From the NCBI RefSeq assembly GCF_937898925.1, contig NZ_CALDKF010000049.1, positions 1 through 18,237 of the forward strand: 18,237 nucleotides of DNA, given 5' to 3'. The stretch comes from an uncultured Methanobrevibacter sp. GTDB lineage: Archaea; Methanobacteriota; Methanobacteria; Methanobacteriales; Methanobacteriaceae. Shown here in pieces: positions 1-6,384 of this stretch. The notes under the pieces are model-generated. The model ran no database searches. It was not told where the DNA came from and saw only the letters and a list, made by a program, of their open reading frames with translations. The translations under genes were made by a program, and so were the position numbers. Each line of letters begins with the position of its first letter. Within the stretch, counting starts at the first letter, position 1.

Positions 1-280
1 CTGCAGTTTTTGTACCGATAGTTGCAATTTTGCAGTCTGAATTCAAATTTTCTACAAAGTCAGGATAGAACTTGAATATTGAATCGATTGAACTGACTGA
101 AGTGAAAATTAACCAGTCCAATTCTCCAAATCTACCCATCAATTCCTTTAGTGAATCGGTATTTTCCAGTTTCAATTCCAATGTTGGCACGATAAGCGCT
201 TCTCCTCCATAGTTTTCTATGAATTCCTTTGCAGCTTTAGATCTTTCTTTTGGTCTTGTAATAGCTATTCTCTTTACCAT
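1..280 (-). CDS. hemD: Uroporphyrinogen-III synthase (HemD), N-terminal part, cut by window edge
   Basis: Reading down from the ATG at 280 gives 93 codons with no stop, and the gene continues past position 1. The translation begins MVKRIAITRPKERSKAAKEF and contains LDWLIFTSVSSIDSIF near residues 54-69, followed by KIATIGTKTA. The start VKRIAITRP, the IFTSVSS segment and IATIGTKTA are the recognisable HemD landmarks. The enzyme closes hydroxymethylbilane to uroporphyrinogen III in the cytoplasm, the branch point for F430, sirohaem and cobamides. CobA, the next enzyme, is encoded at 3344-4057 on the same strand, but two other genes lie between them. The ribosome-binding site is weak (AAGATG, then GTGGAAAT before the ATG). 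The family call is fairly sure even though only about a third of the protein is visible. Confidence 0.83.
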   Translation of the reverse strand, partial: MVKRIAITRPKERSKAAKEFIENYGGEALIVPTLELKLENTDSLKELMGRFGELDWLIFTSVSSIDSIFKFYPDFVENLNSDCKIATIGTKTA

Positions 281-320
281 ATTTCCACATCTTGAGATTA
301 TAATTAATATTATGTTTTTG

Positions 321-436
321 AAATATTTATTTTTTTTAGATATTGTCATTTATTTTATTTACTAAATCCATTCAATAATTATTTTTTTAGATATTTTCCT
401 TAATTTCGTTTAGTAAATACCATTTAATACTTATTT
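321..436. repeat. Imperfect tandem repeat, two copies, period about 51 bp
   Basis: TTTAGATATT occurs at 335-344 and 386-395, and TTTACTAAAT (358-367) pairs with TTTAGTAAAT (409-418), both 51 bases apart. The flanks CCATTCAATAATTATTT and CCATTTAATACTTATTT also match. The repeat occupies the spacer between divergent hemD and the radical SAM gene, upstream of the TATA-like box at 441-450. It looks like an old tandem duplication that has diverged. Whether it binds a regulator is unknown. Confidence 0.6.
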
Positions 437-440
437 AAAT

Positions 441-450
441 TTATATAATA
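441..450 (+). promoter_or_regulatory. Candidate archaeal TATA box for the radical SAM gene
   Basis: TTATATAATA lies about 80 bases ahead of the ATG at 530. The whole spacer is AT-rich, so several other positions could serve; this is the best match to an archaeal box A in the right orientation. Confidence 0.3.
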
Positions 451-520
451 CTTATATCTAAAATTATATATGTAAAAAAATATGTATAAATTTTATTAAT
501 TTATTTAAATTATAATTATC

Positions 521-525
521 GTGAT
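521..525 (+). promoter_or_regulatory. Ribosome-binding site that fixes the start at 530
   Basis: GTGAT matches the 16S rRNA 3' end (AUCACCUCC) and lies four bases before the ATG at 530. The GTG inside it could be read as an in-frame start three codons earlier, but the same GGTGAT-type motif at the same spacing precedes glmS, purQ and the acyltransferase gene. It is therefore better read as the ribosome-binding site. Confidence 0.6.
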
Positions 526-529
526 ATTA

Positions 530-2041
530 ATGAAAATTTTATTTTTGAACTTACCGTATGAATTCAATATAAGCCGGGCAAGCAGATGGCCTGAAAAGAC
601 CAAGTCAGGTACTTTGTACTATCCCTACTGGTTAGCATACTGTGTTGGAGTGTGTGAAAGGGAAGGATTTGATTGCAAGCTTGTTGATTGCATTACAAAG
701 GCATACTCAATTGAGGATACAATCGAGGAAGTAAAGGAATACAAGCCGGATTATATAATGGCTGAGATTACAACTCCTACCTGTACTTATGATTATAAGG
801 TTATCAATTCAATTAAGGAAGCTTATCCTAAAGCTAAAATAATGATTGGAGGAACTCACGCAACCATCTTGCCTGATGCAGTCCTTAACGAATGCTTAGG
901 CATTGATTATATTCTTCGTCAGGAATATGACTATACCGTTGGTGAACTGATAAATTCTGATGATGTTTCAAATGTTAAGGGAGTTTCCTATAGGGTGAAT
1001 TCCAATGGTGAGGATCTTGCTTGTTTAGATGTAAATCTATTAGCTGATTCTATTGATTTCACTGTCAAGCATACTGAAGACAGAGAGCCATTAGAAGATT
1101 TGGATAGCCTTCCTTATGTTTCAAAGGTTTATGAAAAATACTTGAACTTTGATGATTACGCTTATGCATTTGCCCAAAAACCAATGATTCAGATCGTATC
1201 ATCAAGGGGATGTCCAAACCAGTGCAATTTCTGCAGTTATCCGTCTACAATGGGTGGAAGGATTTACAGGACAAGATCTGTAAGTGACCTTGCAGATGAG
1301 TTTGAATATATTCTAAATGAGCTTCCAGAGATTAAGGAAATCTTCATTGAAGATGATACATTCACTGTAAACCAGCCAAGGGTAATTGAGTTCTGTGATG
1401 AAATCATCAAAAGAGGCTTGAAACCGGTTTGGTCCTGCAACACAAGGGTTGACTTGACCTTTGAAACCATGAAAAAGATGAAGGATGCAGGTTGCAGATT
1501 GCTTGTTTGCGGTTATGAATCCGGAAATCAGGAAGTCTTGAATGAAATCAAGAAGGGAATCACTCTTGAGCAGTCAAAGGCATTTGCAGAAAATGCAAGA
1601 AAATTGGACATTAAGGTTTTCGGATGCTTTATGATTGGACTTACTGGTGACAGTCTTGAAACAATTGATGAAACATATAAGTTTGCTCAATCCGTTTATC
1701 CTGACATGTGTTTCTTCCAGCAAGCTGTACCATTCCCAGGAACCGGTTTTTATGATTGGGCTAAGGAAAACGGCTATTTGATTACTGAGGATTACTCTAA
1801 ATGGCTGAATGATGACGGTTACTTGAATTGTCTTGTGGATTATCCTTATGCAGACCACAATGAGATAGAGAAATTAAGGGACAATCTGATGAGCAAGTAC
1901 TATTTCTCATTTGCATATATTGTGAAAACATTCTTGGCAAATCTTGATTGGGTGGAATTCAAGCGTGTAATGCGTGGTGGAACCCAATACATTGCATTTA
2001 GAGTAAAAAAAGCTTTGAAAAGGGCAGATAATTTAGATTGA
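530..2041 (+). CDS. B12-binding-type radical SAM protein, function unknown
   Basis: The protein has 503 residues. Its N-terminal third is Rossmann-like and resembles the cobalamin-binding domain of class B radical SAM enzymes: KILFLNLP at 2-9 and IGGTHATILPDAVL near 106-119. I see no DxHxxG motif, so the cofactor would be bound without a lower His ligand. The radical SAM cluster motif is C228, C232 and C235 within SRGCPNQCNFCSYP. Later landmarks are FIEDDTFT, ESGNQEVLNEIKKG and FGCFMIGLTGD, which fit the usual TIM-barrel strands. The sequence does not show whether it methylates, forms C-C bonds or acts on a lipid. It stands alone on the plus strand between minus-strand genes, separating hemD from cobA, and has its own promoter region and a T-rich end. 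The fold is sure; the reaction is not known. Confidence 0.88.
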   Translation: MKILFLNLPYEFNISRASRWPEKTKSGTLYYPYWLAYCVGVCEREGFDCKLVDCITKAYSIEDTIEEVKEYKPDYIMAEITTPTCTYDYKVINSIKEAYPKAKIMIGGTHATILPDAVLNECLGIDYILRQEYDYTVGELINSDDVSNVKGVSYRVNSNGEDLACLDVNLLADSIDFTVKHTEDREPLEDLDSLPYVSKVYEKYLNFDDYAYAFAQKPMIQIVSSRGCPNQCNFCSYPSTMGGRIYRTRSVSDLADEFEYILNELPEIKEIFIEDDTFTVNQPRVIEFCDEIIKRGLKPVWSCNTRVDLTFETMKKMKDAGCRLLVCGYESGNQEVLNEIKKGITLEQSKAFAENARKLDIKVFGCFMIGLTGDSLETIDETYKFAQSVYPDMCFFQQAVPFPGTGFYDWAKENGYLITEDYSKWLNDDGYLNCLVDYPYADHNEIEKLRDNLMSKYYFSFAYIVKTFLANLDWVEFKRVMRGGTQYIAFRVKKALKRADNLD

Positions 2042-2075
2042 TTTCCAAACTTTTCTAAAAAGAGTTTATTAAAAT

Positions 2076-2108
2076 TTCTTCTTTTTTAGCACTATTTTTT
2101 AATTTTTT
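2076..2108 (+). terminator. T-tract terminator after the radical SAM gene
   Basis: Three T-runs (2082-2087, 2095-2100, 2103-2108) begin about 40 bases after the stop. Oligo-T tracts without a strong hairpin are the usual archaeal termination signal. Confidence 0.5.
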
Positions 2109-2174
2109 AAAAGGAGTATTTTTTGTGCTGATTTTTATGATTGTTTAAATCCTATTTTTAAAAAAAGAAAAGTA

Positions 2175-2203
2175 TTAGTTTAAGAGTAAAAACTCTAAAC
2201 TAA
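2175..2203. other. Inverted repeat in the convergent spacer
   Basis: TTAGTTTAAGAGT and ACTCTAAACTAA can pair around an AAAA loop with one bulged A. The repeat lies between the ends of two convergent genes and is followed on the plus strand by TTAAAATTTTT. It may be part of a bidirectional termination region. Confidence 0.45.
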
Positions 2204-2215
2204 CTTAAAATTTTT

Positions 2216-2240
2216 GGTCAAATTTTGACCGAAGGTCAAA
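2216..2240 (-). terminator. Overlapping hairpins after the DUF4013 gene, one with a UUCG loop
   Basis: GGTCAAA, TTTGACC and GGTCAAA alternate at 2216-2222, 2224-2230 and 2234-2240, so the middle arm can pair with either neighbour. Read on the minus strand, the gene-proximal pair forms TTTGACC-TTC-GGTCAAA, which closes a C(UUCG)G tetraloop. It starts 13 bases after the DUF4013 stop codon and is followed by AAAAATTTT. It probably acts as a 3'-end stabiliser or terminator. Confidence 0.6.
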
Positions 2241-2252
2241 ACTTGATTGGAT

Positions 2253-2969
2253 TTATTCTGCATCGGAATATAATAAACCGTATGCTCTGCTTTGTAGGAA
2301 TGTAGTATATATAGTAACGATACCAGATAAAATTGCCCCAATAATTTCAGAGAAATTTCCAATTCCAGTAGCTATAGCAGATAAAACGTAAGAAATGATT
2401 CCTATAATAATGATTATTGCAAGGACTTTTACAATTCCGATTTCTTTGAGGTCATTGATTACTTCACCAATGTTCAAAGCTTCTCCTAAACTTTCGGTTT
2501 TTGCAAATCTACATTGGGCAATTACTAAAAGTATACTGAATGCAATCAATAAGATAAATCCTAAAATTAAACCTAAAGTTTCATTGATGGCAGATAGGAT
2601 AGCCATTATTATGATTGGAATTATCATGTAAATTATTGCTAAAATAAATAATTTGATACCATTGATAATTTGTCTTACAGGATCAATTTCAGGAGCGCTA
2701 TCTTCTCTGTTGATAGCTATTTTCACAACATCTAACATATATCCAGCAATCAGTGCGAATATTGCTATTGCAATGATGATTCCAATAATTCCCAAAATCC
2801 CTAATCCTCCGGATAATAATCCAGTAGCTTCACCAGCGCCAACAAATCCAACACCAGTAATGATTAATGCTAAAAATGCAATAATACCAAGCACTACATA
2901 GATTACAAGTGCTTTTACGTTATTAATAGGATACATTGCAGCATCACTAATAATTTCACCGATTTCCAT
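2253..2969 (-). CDS. DUF4013 family membrane protein
   Basis: The start at 2969 is chosen because GAGGTG lies seven bases upstream; an earlier in-frame start at 3002 has no such site. The 238 residues are strongly hydrophobic, with about six membrane segments near 19-43, 55-79, 103-127, 131-152, 178-202 and 206-224. There is an amphipathic N-terminus (MEIGEIISDA) and a soluble loop near 84-101. The C-terminal QSRAYGLLYSDAE resembles the typical ending of DUF4013 proteins, which are abundant in Methanobrevibacter and Methanosphaera and have no established function. It lies downstream of cobA on the same strand, but a 374-base spacer with its own TATA-like box suggests separate transcription. 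Family assignment is from recall of the C-terminal motif and the topology. Confidence 0.8.
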   Translation of the reverse strand: MEIGEIISDAAMYPINNVKALVIYVVLGIIAFLALIITGVGFVGAGEATGLLSGGLGILGIIGIIIAIAIFALIAGYMLDVVKIAINREDSAPEIDPVRQIINGIKLFILAIIYMIIPIIIMAILSAINETLGLILGFILLIAFSILLVIAQCRFAKTESLGEALNIGEVINDLKEIGIVKVLAIIIIIGIISYVLSAIATGIGNFSEIIGAILSGIVTIYTTFLQSRAYGLLYSDAE

Positions 2970-3343
2970 AATTAAACACCTCTTTTTTAGTAATTCACTC
3001 ATACACTATATAAAGTATATTTGAGTTGATATTAAGTTTATCTTTAATAATATATAAATTTGATGTCTTTTTTAGCTTATTTTTCTTTATTTTTGATTTT
3101 AAAAATTAATTTAATCTAATTTTTCATATTCTCTCAATAAATTTAAGTTTAATAAATTTTAAAAATAGATTTTAATTATTTTAGTTTTTTAATTAAAATA
3201 ACTCATTTTTCAAAGTAATACTCATTTGGATTTATGATAATATTTTTATGAAAAATTTTCGTTAAAGTTTGAAAAAAGCTTTTGAAAGCTGAAAAAAATA
3301 GATTTTAAGTTTTTGAATAATAAAAATAAGATAAATTAAAGGA
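2970..3343. other. Spacer between cobA and the DUF4013 gene
   Basis: This stretch holds no credible gene. It is almost entirely A and T. Next to cobA the minus strand offers only loose T-rich runs as an end signal. Near the DUF4013 gene the minus strand has CTTTATATAG at 3015-3006 and a second TATA-like run at 3060-3049. No structured RNA stands out. Confidence 0.6.
3006..3015 (-). promoter_or_regulatory. Candidate TATA box for the DUF4013 gene
   Basis: CTTTATATAG on the minus strand lies 37 bases before the ATG, which would give a short leader containing the GAGGTG site. The same TTTATATAG core occurs ahead of glf (12906-12915) and the DUF4062 gene (14554-14562). Confidence 0.4.
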
Positions 3344-4057
3344 TTATTCAATTCCCTTAATCTCTTTAAATACGTTAATCACATCACCAATAACGAGTAT
3401 TGCTGGTGTGTTGATTTCCTTGTCAGCTATTGTTTCAAGGGTTCCGAATACGACCCTTTCATTTGGTAGTGTTCCGCTTTCAATAGCGCATGCAGGAGTT
3501 TTAGGGTCTCTGTATTTCATGATCTCTTCAGTGTTTTCCTTGATGTTTCCGATTCCCATAAGGATAATCAATGTATCTGCAGTGTAATCCCATTTAACCT
3601 GCTTGTCAGCTTTGGTTGGGTCTTCATGACCTGTAACAACTGTAAATGAGGTTGCAACTGCCCTATGTGTAATTGGAAATGCCATGCTTGTAGGTGCACC
3701 GATAGCTGAGGTGACTCCAGGTATGACTTCAAAGGCTATGTTTTCCTTTGCAACGGCTAATAGCTCTTCTCCACCTCTTCCGAATACAAATGGGTCTCCA
3801 CCTTTCAATCTGATTACATTTTCATGCTCTTTAGCTTCCTCAATGATCAATTGATTGATTTCATCCTGACTCTTATAATGCTCTCCAGCCTTTTTACCTA
3901 CATAAATGCGTTTTGCATCTTCTGGAGCATGCTTCAATATCTCTTCATTAGCAAGATAATCATATAAAACAACATCTGCTTTGTTTAATGCTTTCACAGC
4001 TTTTAAAGTTATTAAATCAGGGTCTCCTGGACCTGCACCTATCAAATATACTGGCAT
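3344..4057 (-). CDS. cobA: Uroporphyrinogen-III C-methyltransferase (SUMT)
   Basis: This 237-residue protein has the normal length for a stand-alone SUMT. It carries the family signatures in order: VYLIGAGPGDPDLIT at 3-17, RLKGGDPFVFGRGGEE at 83-98, PGVTSAIGAP at 113-122, PITHR at 128-132, VVTGHE at 140-145 and LIILMG at 163-168. It transfers two methyl groups from S-adenosylmethionine to C2 and C7 of uroporphyrinogen III, giving precorrin-2, the precursor of sirohaem, cobamides and coenzyme F430 in a methanogen. It is the last gene of the purC-purS-purQ-cobA run, 95 bases after purQ. A terminator-like hairpin with a T-run sits in that gap, so it may be transcribed only partly with the purine genes. 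AGGAAG lies about six bases before the ATG. Confidence 0.95.
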   Translation of the reverse strand: MPVYLIGAGPGDPDLITLKAVKALNKADVVLYDYLANEEILKHAPEDAKRIYVGKKAGEHYKSQDEINQLIIEEAKEHENVIRLKGGDPFVFGRGGEELLAVAKENIAFEVIPGVTSAIGAPTSMAFPITHRAVATSFTVVTGHEDPTKADKQVKWDYTADTLIILMGIGNIKENTEEIMKYRDPKTPACAIESGTLPNERVVFGTLETIADKEINTPAILVIGDVINVFKEIKGIE

Positions 4058-4126
4058 GTTATCTTCCTTAATTTATATTTTAAAAATGAGTTTGTAAAAT
4101 TTTATTCAATGAATTTTAAATGGATT

Positions 4127-4165
4127 AAAAAAATTTAGCATATGTAGATAGCTTAAATGCTATCT
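4127..4165 (-). terminator. Hairpin over the purQ stop codon followed by T7
   Basis: On the minus strand AGATAGC and GCTATCT pair as a seven-base stem, and the purQ TAA lies in the six-base loop (4158-4153). A run of seven T follows at 4133-4127. It could end or attenuate transcription between purQ and cobA. Confidence 0.5.
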
Positions 4166-4806
4166 AACATACCTTTAAAGAATTCAAGACCATTGTCTGA
4201 ACCCAATAGTTTTGTGGTAGCCCTTTCTGGGTGCGGCATCATTGCAAGAACAAGTCCTGATTCGTCACAAACACCAGTGATTGCTTCCATAGACCCGTTA
4301 GGGTTTTCCTCTGCAAACTGAAGAACGATTTGGTCTTGGTCTTTCATAAGATCAATGTCTTGGGTGTAGAATCTTCCCTCAGCATGAGCTATTGGTATGT
4401 CAATTACTTGGCCTTTTTCAAAGTTTTTAGTGAATGGGGTCTTGTTGTTTGAAACTTTCAATTTAGACCATTCACAATTAAATTTAGGTACTTCGTTGGT
4501 AATGAACAATCCTGGGATAAGTCCGATTTCTCCAAGAATCTGTGCTCCATTACATATTCCAAGAACTGGCTTTTCCTCTTTTACAAGTGCCTTTACACCT
4601 TCAACAACAGGGGTGTTGGAAGCTATTGCTCCTGCACGCAAGTAATCTCCATAGGAAAATCCGCCAGGTATAACAATTCCATCGTAATCAGTTAAATCTT
4701 CATTATTCCACCAGATATATTCTGCTTGGCCGCCTGCAAGTTCAATAGCCTTATAAACGTCACGGTCGCAGTTAGTTCCAGGGAATCTTATAATTCCAAT
4801 TGCCAT
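4153..4806 (-). CDS. purQ: Phosphoribosylformylglycinamidine synthase, glutaminase subunit PurQ
   Basis: This 217-residue class I glutamine amidotransferase has the usual PurQ length. It shows GIIRFPGTNCDRD at 4-16, PGGFSYGDYLRAGAIA at 47-62, the nucleophile elbow GICNGAQIL with C85, HAEGRF at 141-146, and the catalytic His/Glu pair in PHPER (H192, E194). It releases ammonia from glutamine for the PurL subunit in step four of purine synthesis, in a complex with PurS. No purL is in this window, so the third subunit is encoded elsewhere. GTGAT lies three bases before the ATG. purS ends 50 bases upstream on the same strand. Confidence 0.96.
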   Translation of the reverse strand: MAIGIIRFPGTNCDRDVYKAIELAGGQAEYIWWNNEDLTDYDGIVIPGGFSYGDYLRAGAIASNTPVVEGVKALVKEEKPVLGICNGAQILGEIGLIPGLFITNEVPKFNCEWSKLKVSNNKTPFTKNFEKGQVIDIPIAHAEGRFYTQDIDLMKDQDQIVLQFAEENPNGSMEAITGVCDESGLVLAMMPHPERATTKLLGSDNGLEFFKGMLDSI

Positions 4807-4856
4807 TTTATCACTTTATAATCTTAATTTATTTAGAATCGATTTGAGTTTTTTAT

Positions 4857-5132
4857 CTATTCGCATCCGCATCCGCAGCTTAAGTCCATCTTAATGATAT
4901 TGATTGTGTAATTGTGGATAATTGGATTGCATAATAGCTTTTGACACATGTCGTCCACTTTTTCTCTTGCATCATCTTCTGAGTCTGCTTCCAATACAAA
5001 AGTAATGATCTCTTTTGTTTTGGTTCCTTTAACTTCATATCCTAAAAGAGCAAGGGATCTTTGAATAGTGGTTGCTTCTGGATTTAACATTCCTGGTTTT
5101 AAGGAAACTTTAACTTCAATGTCATACATCAT
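4857..5132 (-). CDS. purS: Phosphoribosylformylglycinamidine synthase subunit PurS, with Cys-rich tail
   Basis: The 91-residue protein has the PurS pattern: YDIEVKVSLKPGMLNPEATT near 3-22, RSLALLGYEV near 25-34, and CNPIIHNYTI in the last third. PurS dimers bridge PurL and PurQ and help pass ammonia between them. The start uses the first of two ATG codons, with GGTGAT five bases upstream. The C-terminus ends SCGCGCE, three cysteines alternating with glycine, encoded by repeated TGCGGA units. I do not recall this tail as usual for PurS, which normally ends a little earlier. It could bind a metal or simply reflect expansion of a short repeat. The gene sits between purC and purQ. Confidence 0.93.
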   Translation of the reverse strand: MMYDIEVKVSLKPGMLNPEATTIQRSLALLGYEVKGTKTKEIITFVLEADSEDDAREKVDDMCQKLLCNPIIHNYTINIIKMDLSCGCGCE

Positions 5133-5187
5133 TTTTAATCACCTAAATTTAATTTTATGCTTTGTTAGTTTTTTAGTAGTTTAATTC

Positions 5188-5217
5188 TAAGCCTTTCGCT
5201 TATGAATTTTTTCATAA
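5188..5217 (-). other. Two abutting small hairpins in the purC-purS gap
   Basis: On the minus strand TTATGAA-AAAA-TTCATAA (5217-5200) is followed at once by TAAGC-GAAAG-GCTTA (5202-5188). The two stems share three bases, so both cannot form fully. They lie about 55 bases ahead of the purS start and could be an RNA-processing or stabilising element within the operon. Confidence 0.4.
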
Positions 5218-5237
5218 TAATTATAATTTCAGATTAT

Positions 5238-5975
5238 TTAAATTCCCCATTTCTGTTTGTCTTCTTCAGTTAAGAGTCTGTTGAAGACTTCTTCATATGC
5301 ATCAATGACCTCATCATCCTTTCCTTGTCTGAAGAGTTCCTTATCAAGCATGTCAAGGGTTTCAGCATCCCATAATCTGCAGCTGTCAGGACTTATCTCA
5401 TCACCTAAGATGATGTTTCCATCCTTGTCCTTACCGAATTCGATTTTAAAGTCAACGAGAATGATTCCAATGTCCTTAAACATTTTGCTCATGACATCAT
5501 TTACCTTAAGAGCAAGTTCTCTTAATGTGTCTAAGTCCTCTTTAGTAGCTATTCCAAGAGCAATAGCTATTGCATCATTCAACATTGGGTCATGGAACTC
5601 ATCATCCTTGAAGTCCATTTGTATAAGAGGGGGGTTGAATGGAGCCTTGTCTTCAAATGGGAATTTTCTGATAATGCTTCCAGTAGCTATGTTTCTTACA
5701 ATAACTTCTATAGGAATCATATCAAGCTTTTTAGCTTTCATTACACAAGGTTCGCATAATTCAATCAATTGTGTTTCAACTCCTGCATCTTCAAGGGTTT
5801 CAAAGATTTTTGCACAAATAATTGAGTTAATGTAACCTTTTTGGCCCATGCTTTCTTTTCTAGCGCCATCTCCTGCAGTCATGTCATCTCTAAAGTCAAT
5901 TATGACTTCATCAGGATTTTCACCTTGGAAAACGCTTTTTGCTTTTCCTTCATAAAGTAAATTTTTAGAATCCAT
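5238..5975 (-). CDS. purC: Phosphoribosylaminoimidazole-succinocarboxamide synthase (SAICAR synthase)
   Basis: From the ATG at 5975 the protein has 245 residues, the normal PurC length. It opens with the hallmark LLYEGKAKSVF at 6-16, followed by DDMTAGDGARKE, then EVIVRNIATGSIIRKF, LVDFKIEFG and GDEISPDSCRLWD, the nucleotide and aspartate-binding segments of the family. It joins aspartate to CAIR using ATP. The start is uncertain: an ATG at 5984 and a TTG at 6032 are in frame, but neither has a ribosome-binding site, whereas GATGAT lies four bases before the ATG at 5975. This is the first gene of the purC-purS-purQ-cobA run, with purS 105 bases downstream. Its promoter must lie in the divergent spacer with the 48-bp repeats. 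Confidence 0.95.
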   Translation of the reverse strand: MDSKNLLYEGKAKSVFQGENPDEVIIDFRDDMTAGDGARKESMGQKGYINSIICAKIFETLEDAGVETQLIELCEPCVMKAKKLDMIPIEVIVRNIATGSIIRKFPFEDKAPFNPPLIQMDFKDDEFHDPMLNDAIAIALGIATKEDLDTLRELALKVNDVMSKMFKDIGIILVDFKIEFGKDKDGNIILGDEISPDSCRLWDAETLDMLDKELFRQGKDDEVIDAYEEVFNRLLTEEDKQKWGI

Positions 5976-5979
5976 TTCA

Positions 5980-5985
5980 ATCATC
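5980..5985 (-). promoter_or_regulatory. Ribosome-binding site favouring the purC start at 5975
   Basis: GATGAT differs by one base from the GGTGAT motif used elsewhere in the window and lies four bases before the ATG at 5975. It overlaps the alternative ATG at 5984, so both starts remain possible. Confidence 0.4.
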
Positions 5986-6055
5986 GTTTTAAAAATTATT
6001 TTTGAAAATAATTCATTAATCAGTCTTAACAATTATTTTTAAAAATTCATATAAT

Positions 6056-6068
6056 TATAATATATAAT
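6056..6068 (-). promoter_or_regulatory. Candidate TATA box for the purC operon
   Basis: An AATTATATATTAT-like run on the minus strand lies about 80 bases ahead of the purC ATG. The placement is approximate because the surroundings are equally AT-rich. Confidence 0.3.
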
Positions 6069-6113
6069 TTTATATTTATTATCATTAATAAATATAATTT
6101 AAAATTCATTGCT

Positions 6114-6209
6114 TTTTTTAGTTTTTTAGTTGTTTTTCTCATATCAATATCAATTTAATAATTTTTTAGTTTTTTAGTTGTTTTTCTCATATCAATATCA
6201 ATTTAATAA
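6114..6209. repeat. Perfect 48-bp tandem duplication
   Basis: Positions 6114-6161 and 6162-6209 are identical over 48 bases. Each unit runs from TTTTTTAGTTTTTTAG through TTTTTCTCATATC to AATTTAATAA. A diverged partial third unit appears near 6261-6285 (TTTTTTAAC, then TTTCTCAATATCAATA). The exact identity of the first two copies points to a recent duplication in a non-coding, probably regulatory, region. Confidence 0.9.
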
Positions 6210-6284
6210 TATTTATCCTATATTGATAATTGAATTAAGTCTTTCGTCTTTTATCCTTTGTTTTTTAACTTTCTCAATATCAAT
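6144..6284. promoter_or_regulatory. Array of TCAATATCAAT motifs, possible operator
   Basis: The 11-mer TCAATATCAAT is exact at 6144-6154, 6192-6202 and 6274-6284, and an inverted near-copy ATTGATAATTGA lies at 6222-6233. Two copies come from the 48-bp duplication, but the third lies outside it. The HTH protein encoded directly downstream is a candidate binder; this is inference. Confidence 0.4.
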
Positions 6285-6312
6285 AAAAGAAAAGAATATA
6301 TACCTATAAAAA

Positions 6313-6324
6313 GAATATATATTT
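6313..6324 (+). promoter_or_regulatory. Candidate TATA box for the AP2-like gene
   Basis: GAATATATATTT lies about 60 bases before the ATG at 6385. Confidence 0.35.
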
Positions 6325-6384
6325 AAGAAAAATGGGGATTTTTCTAAAATAGTATGTAACTTAAAAATATTGAGGATTGTTTTT

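Larger units (their letters stand above)
5976..6384. other. Divergent regulatory spacer between purC and the AP2-like gene
   Basis: This 409-base spacer serves two divergent genes. It contains a perfect 48-bp tandem repeat, several copies of TCAATATCAAT, and TATA-like boxes in both directions: about 6056-6068 for purC and 6313-6324 for the plus-strand gene. AAAGAATATATA is present twice, at 6291-6302 and 6310-6321. I see no gene in it. Confidence 0.6.

Noticed and set aside
2395..2901. Two plus-strand frames opposite the DUF4013 gene
   Set aside because: They are isoleucine-rich antisense of membrane-segment codons; the DUF4013 gene has the ribosome-binding site and the family C-terminus.
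5257..5835. A 192-codon plus-strand frame opposite purC
   Set aside because: It is serine-rich antisense sequence; purC on the other strand is an unmistakable enzyme gene.
6114..6209. Possible CRISPR array
   Set aside because: There are only two units, directly abutting with no spacers, and no cas gene nearby. The same applies to the repeats at 321-436 and 12027-12116.
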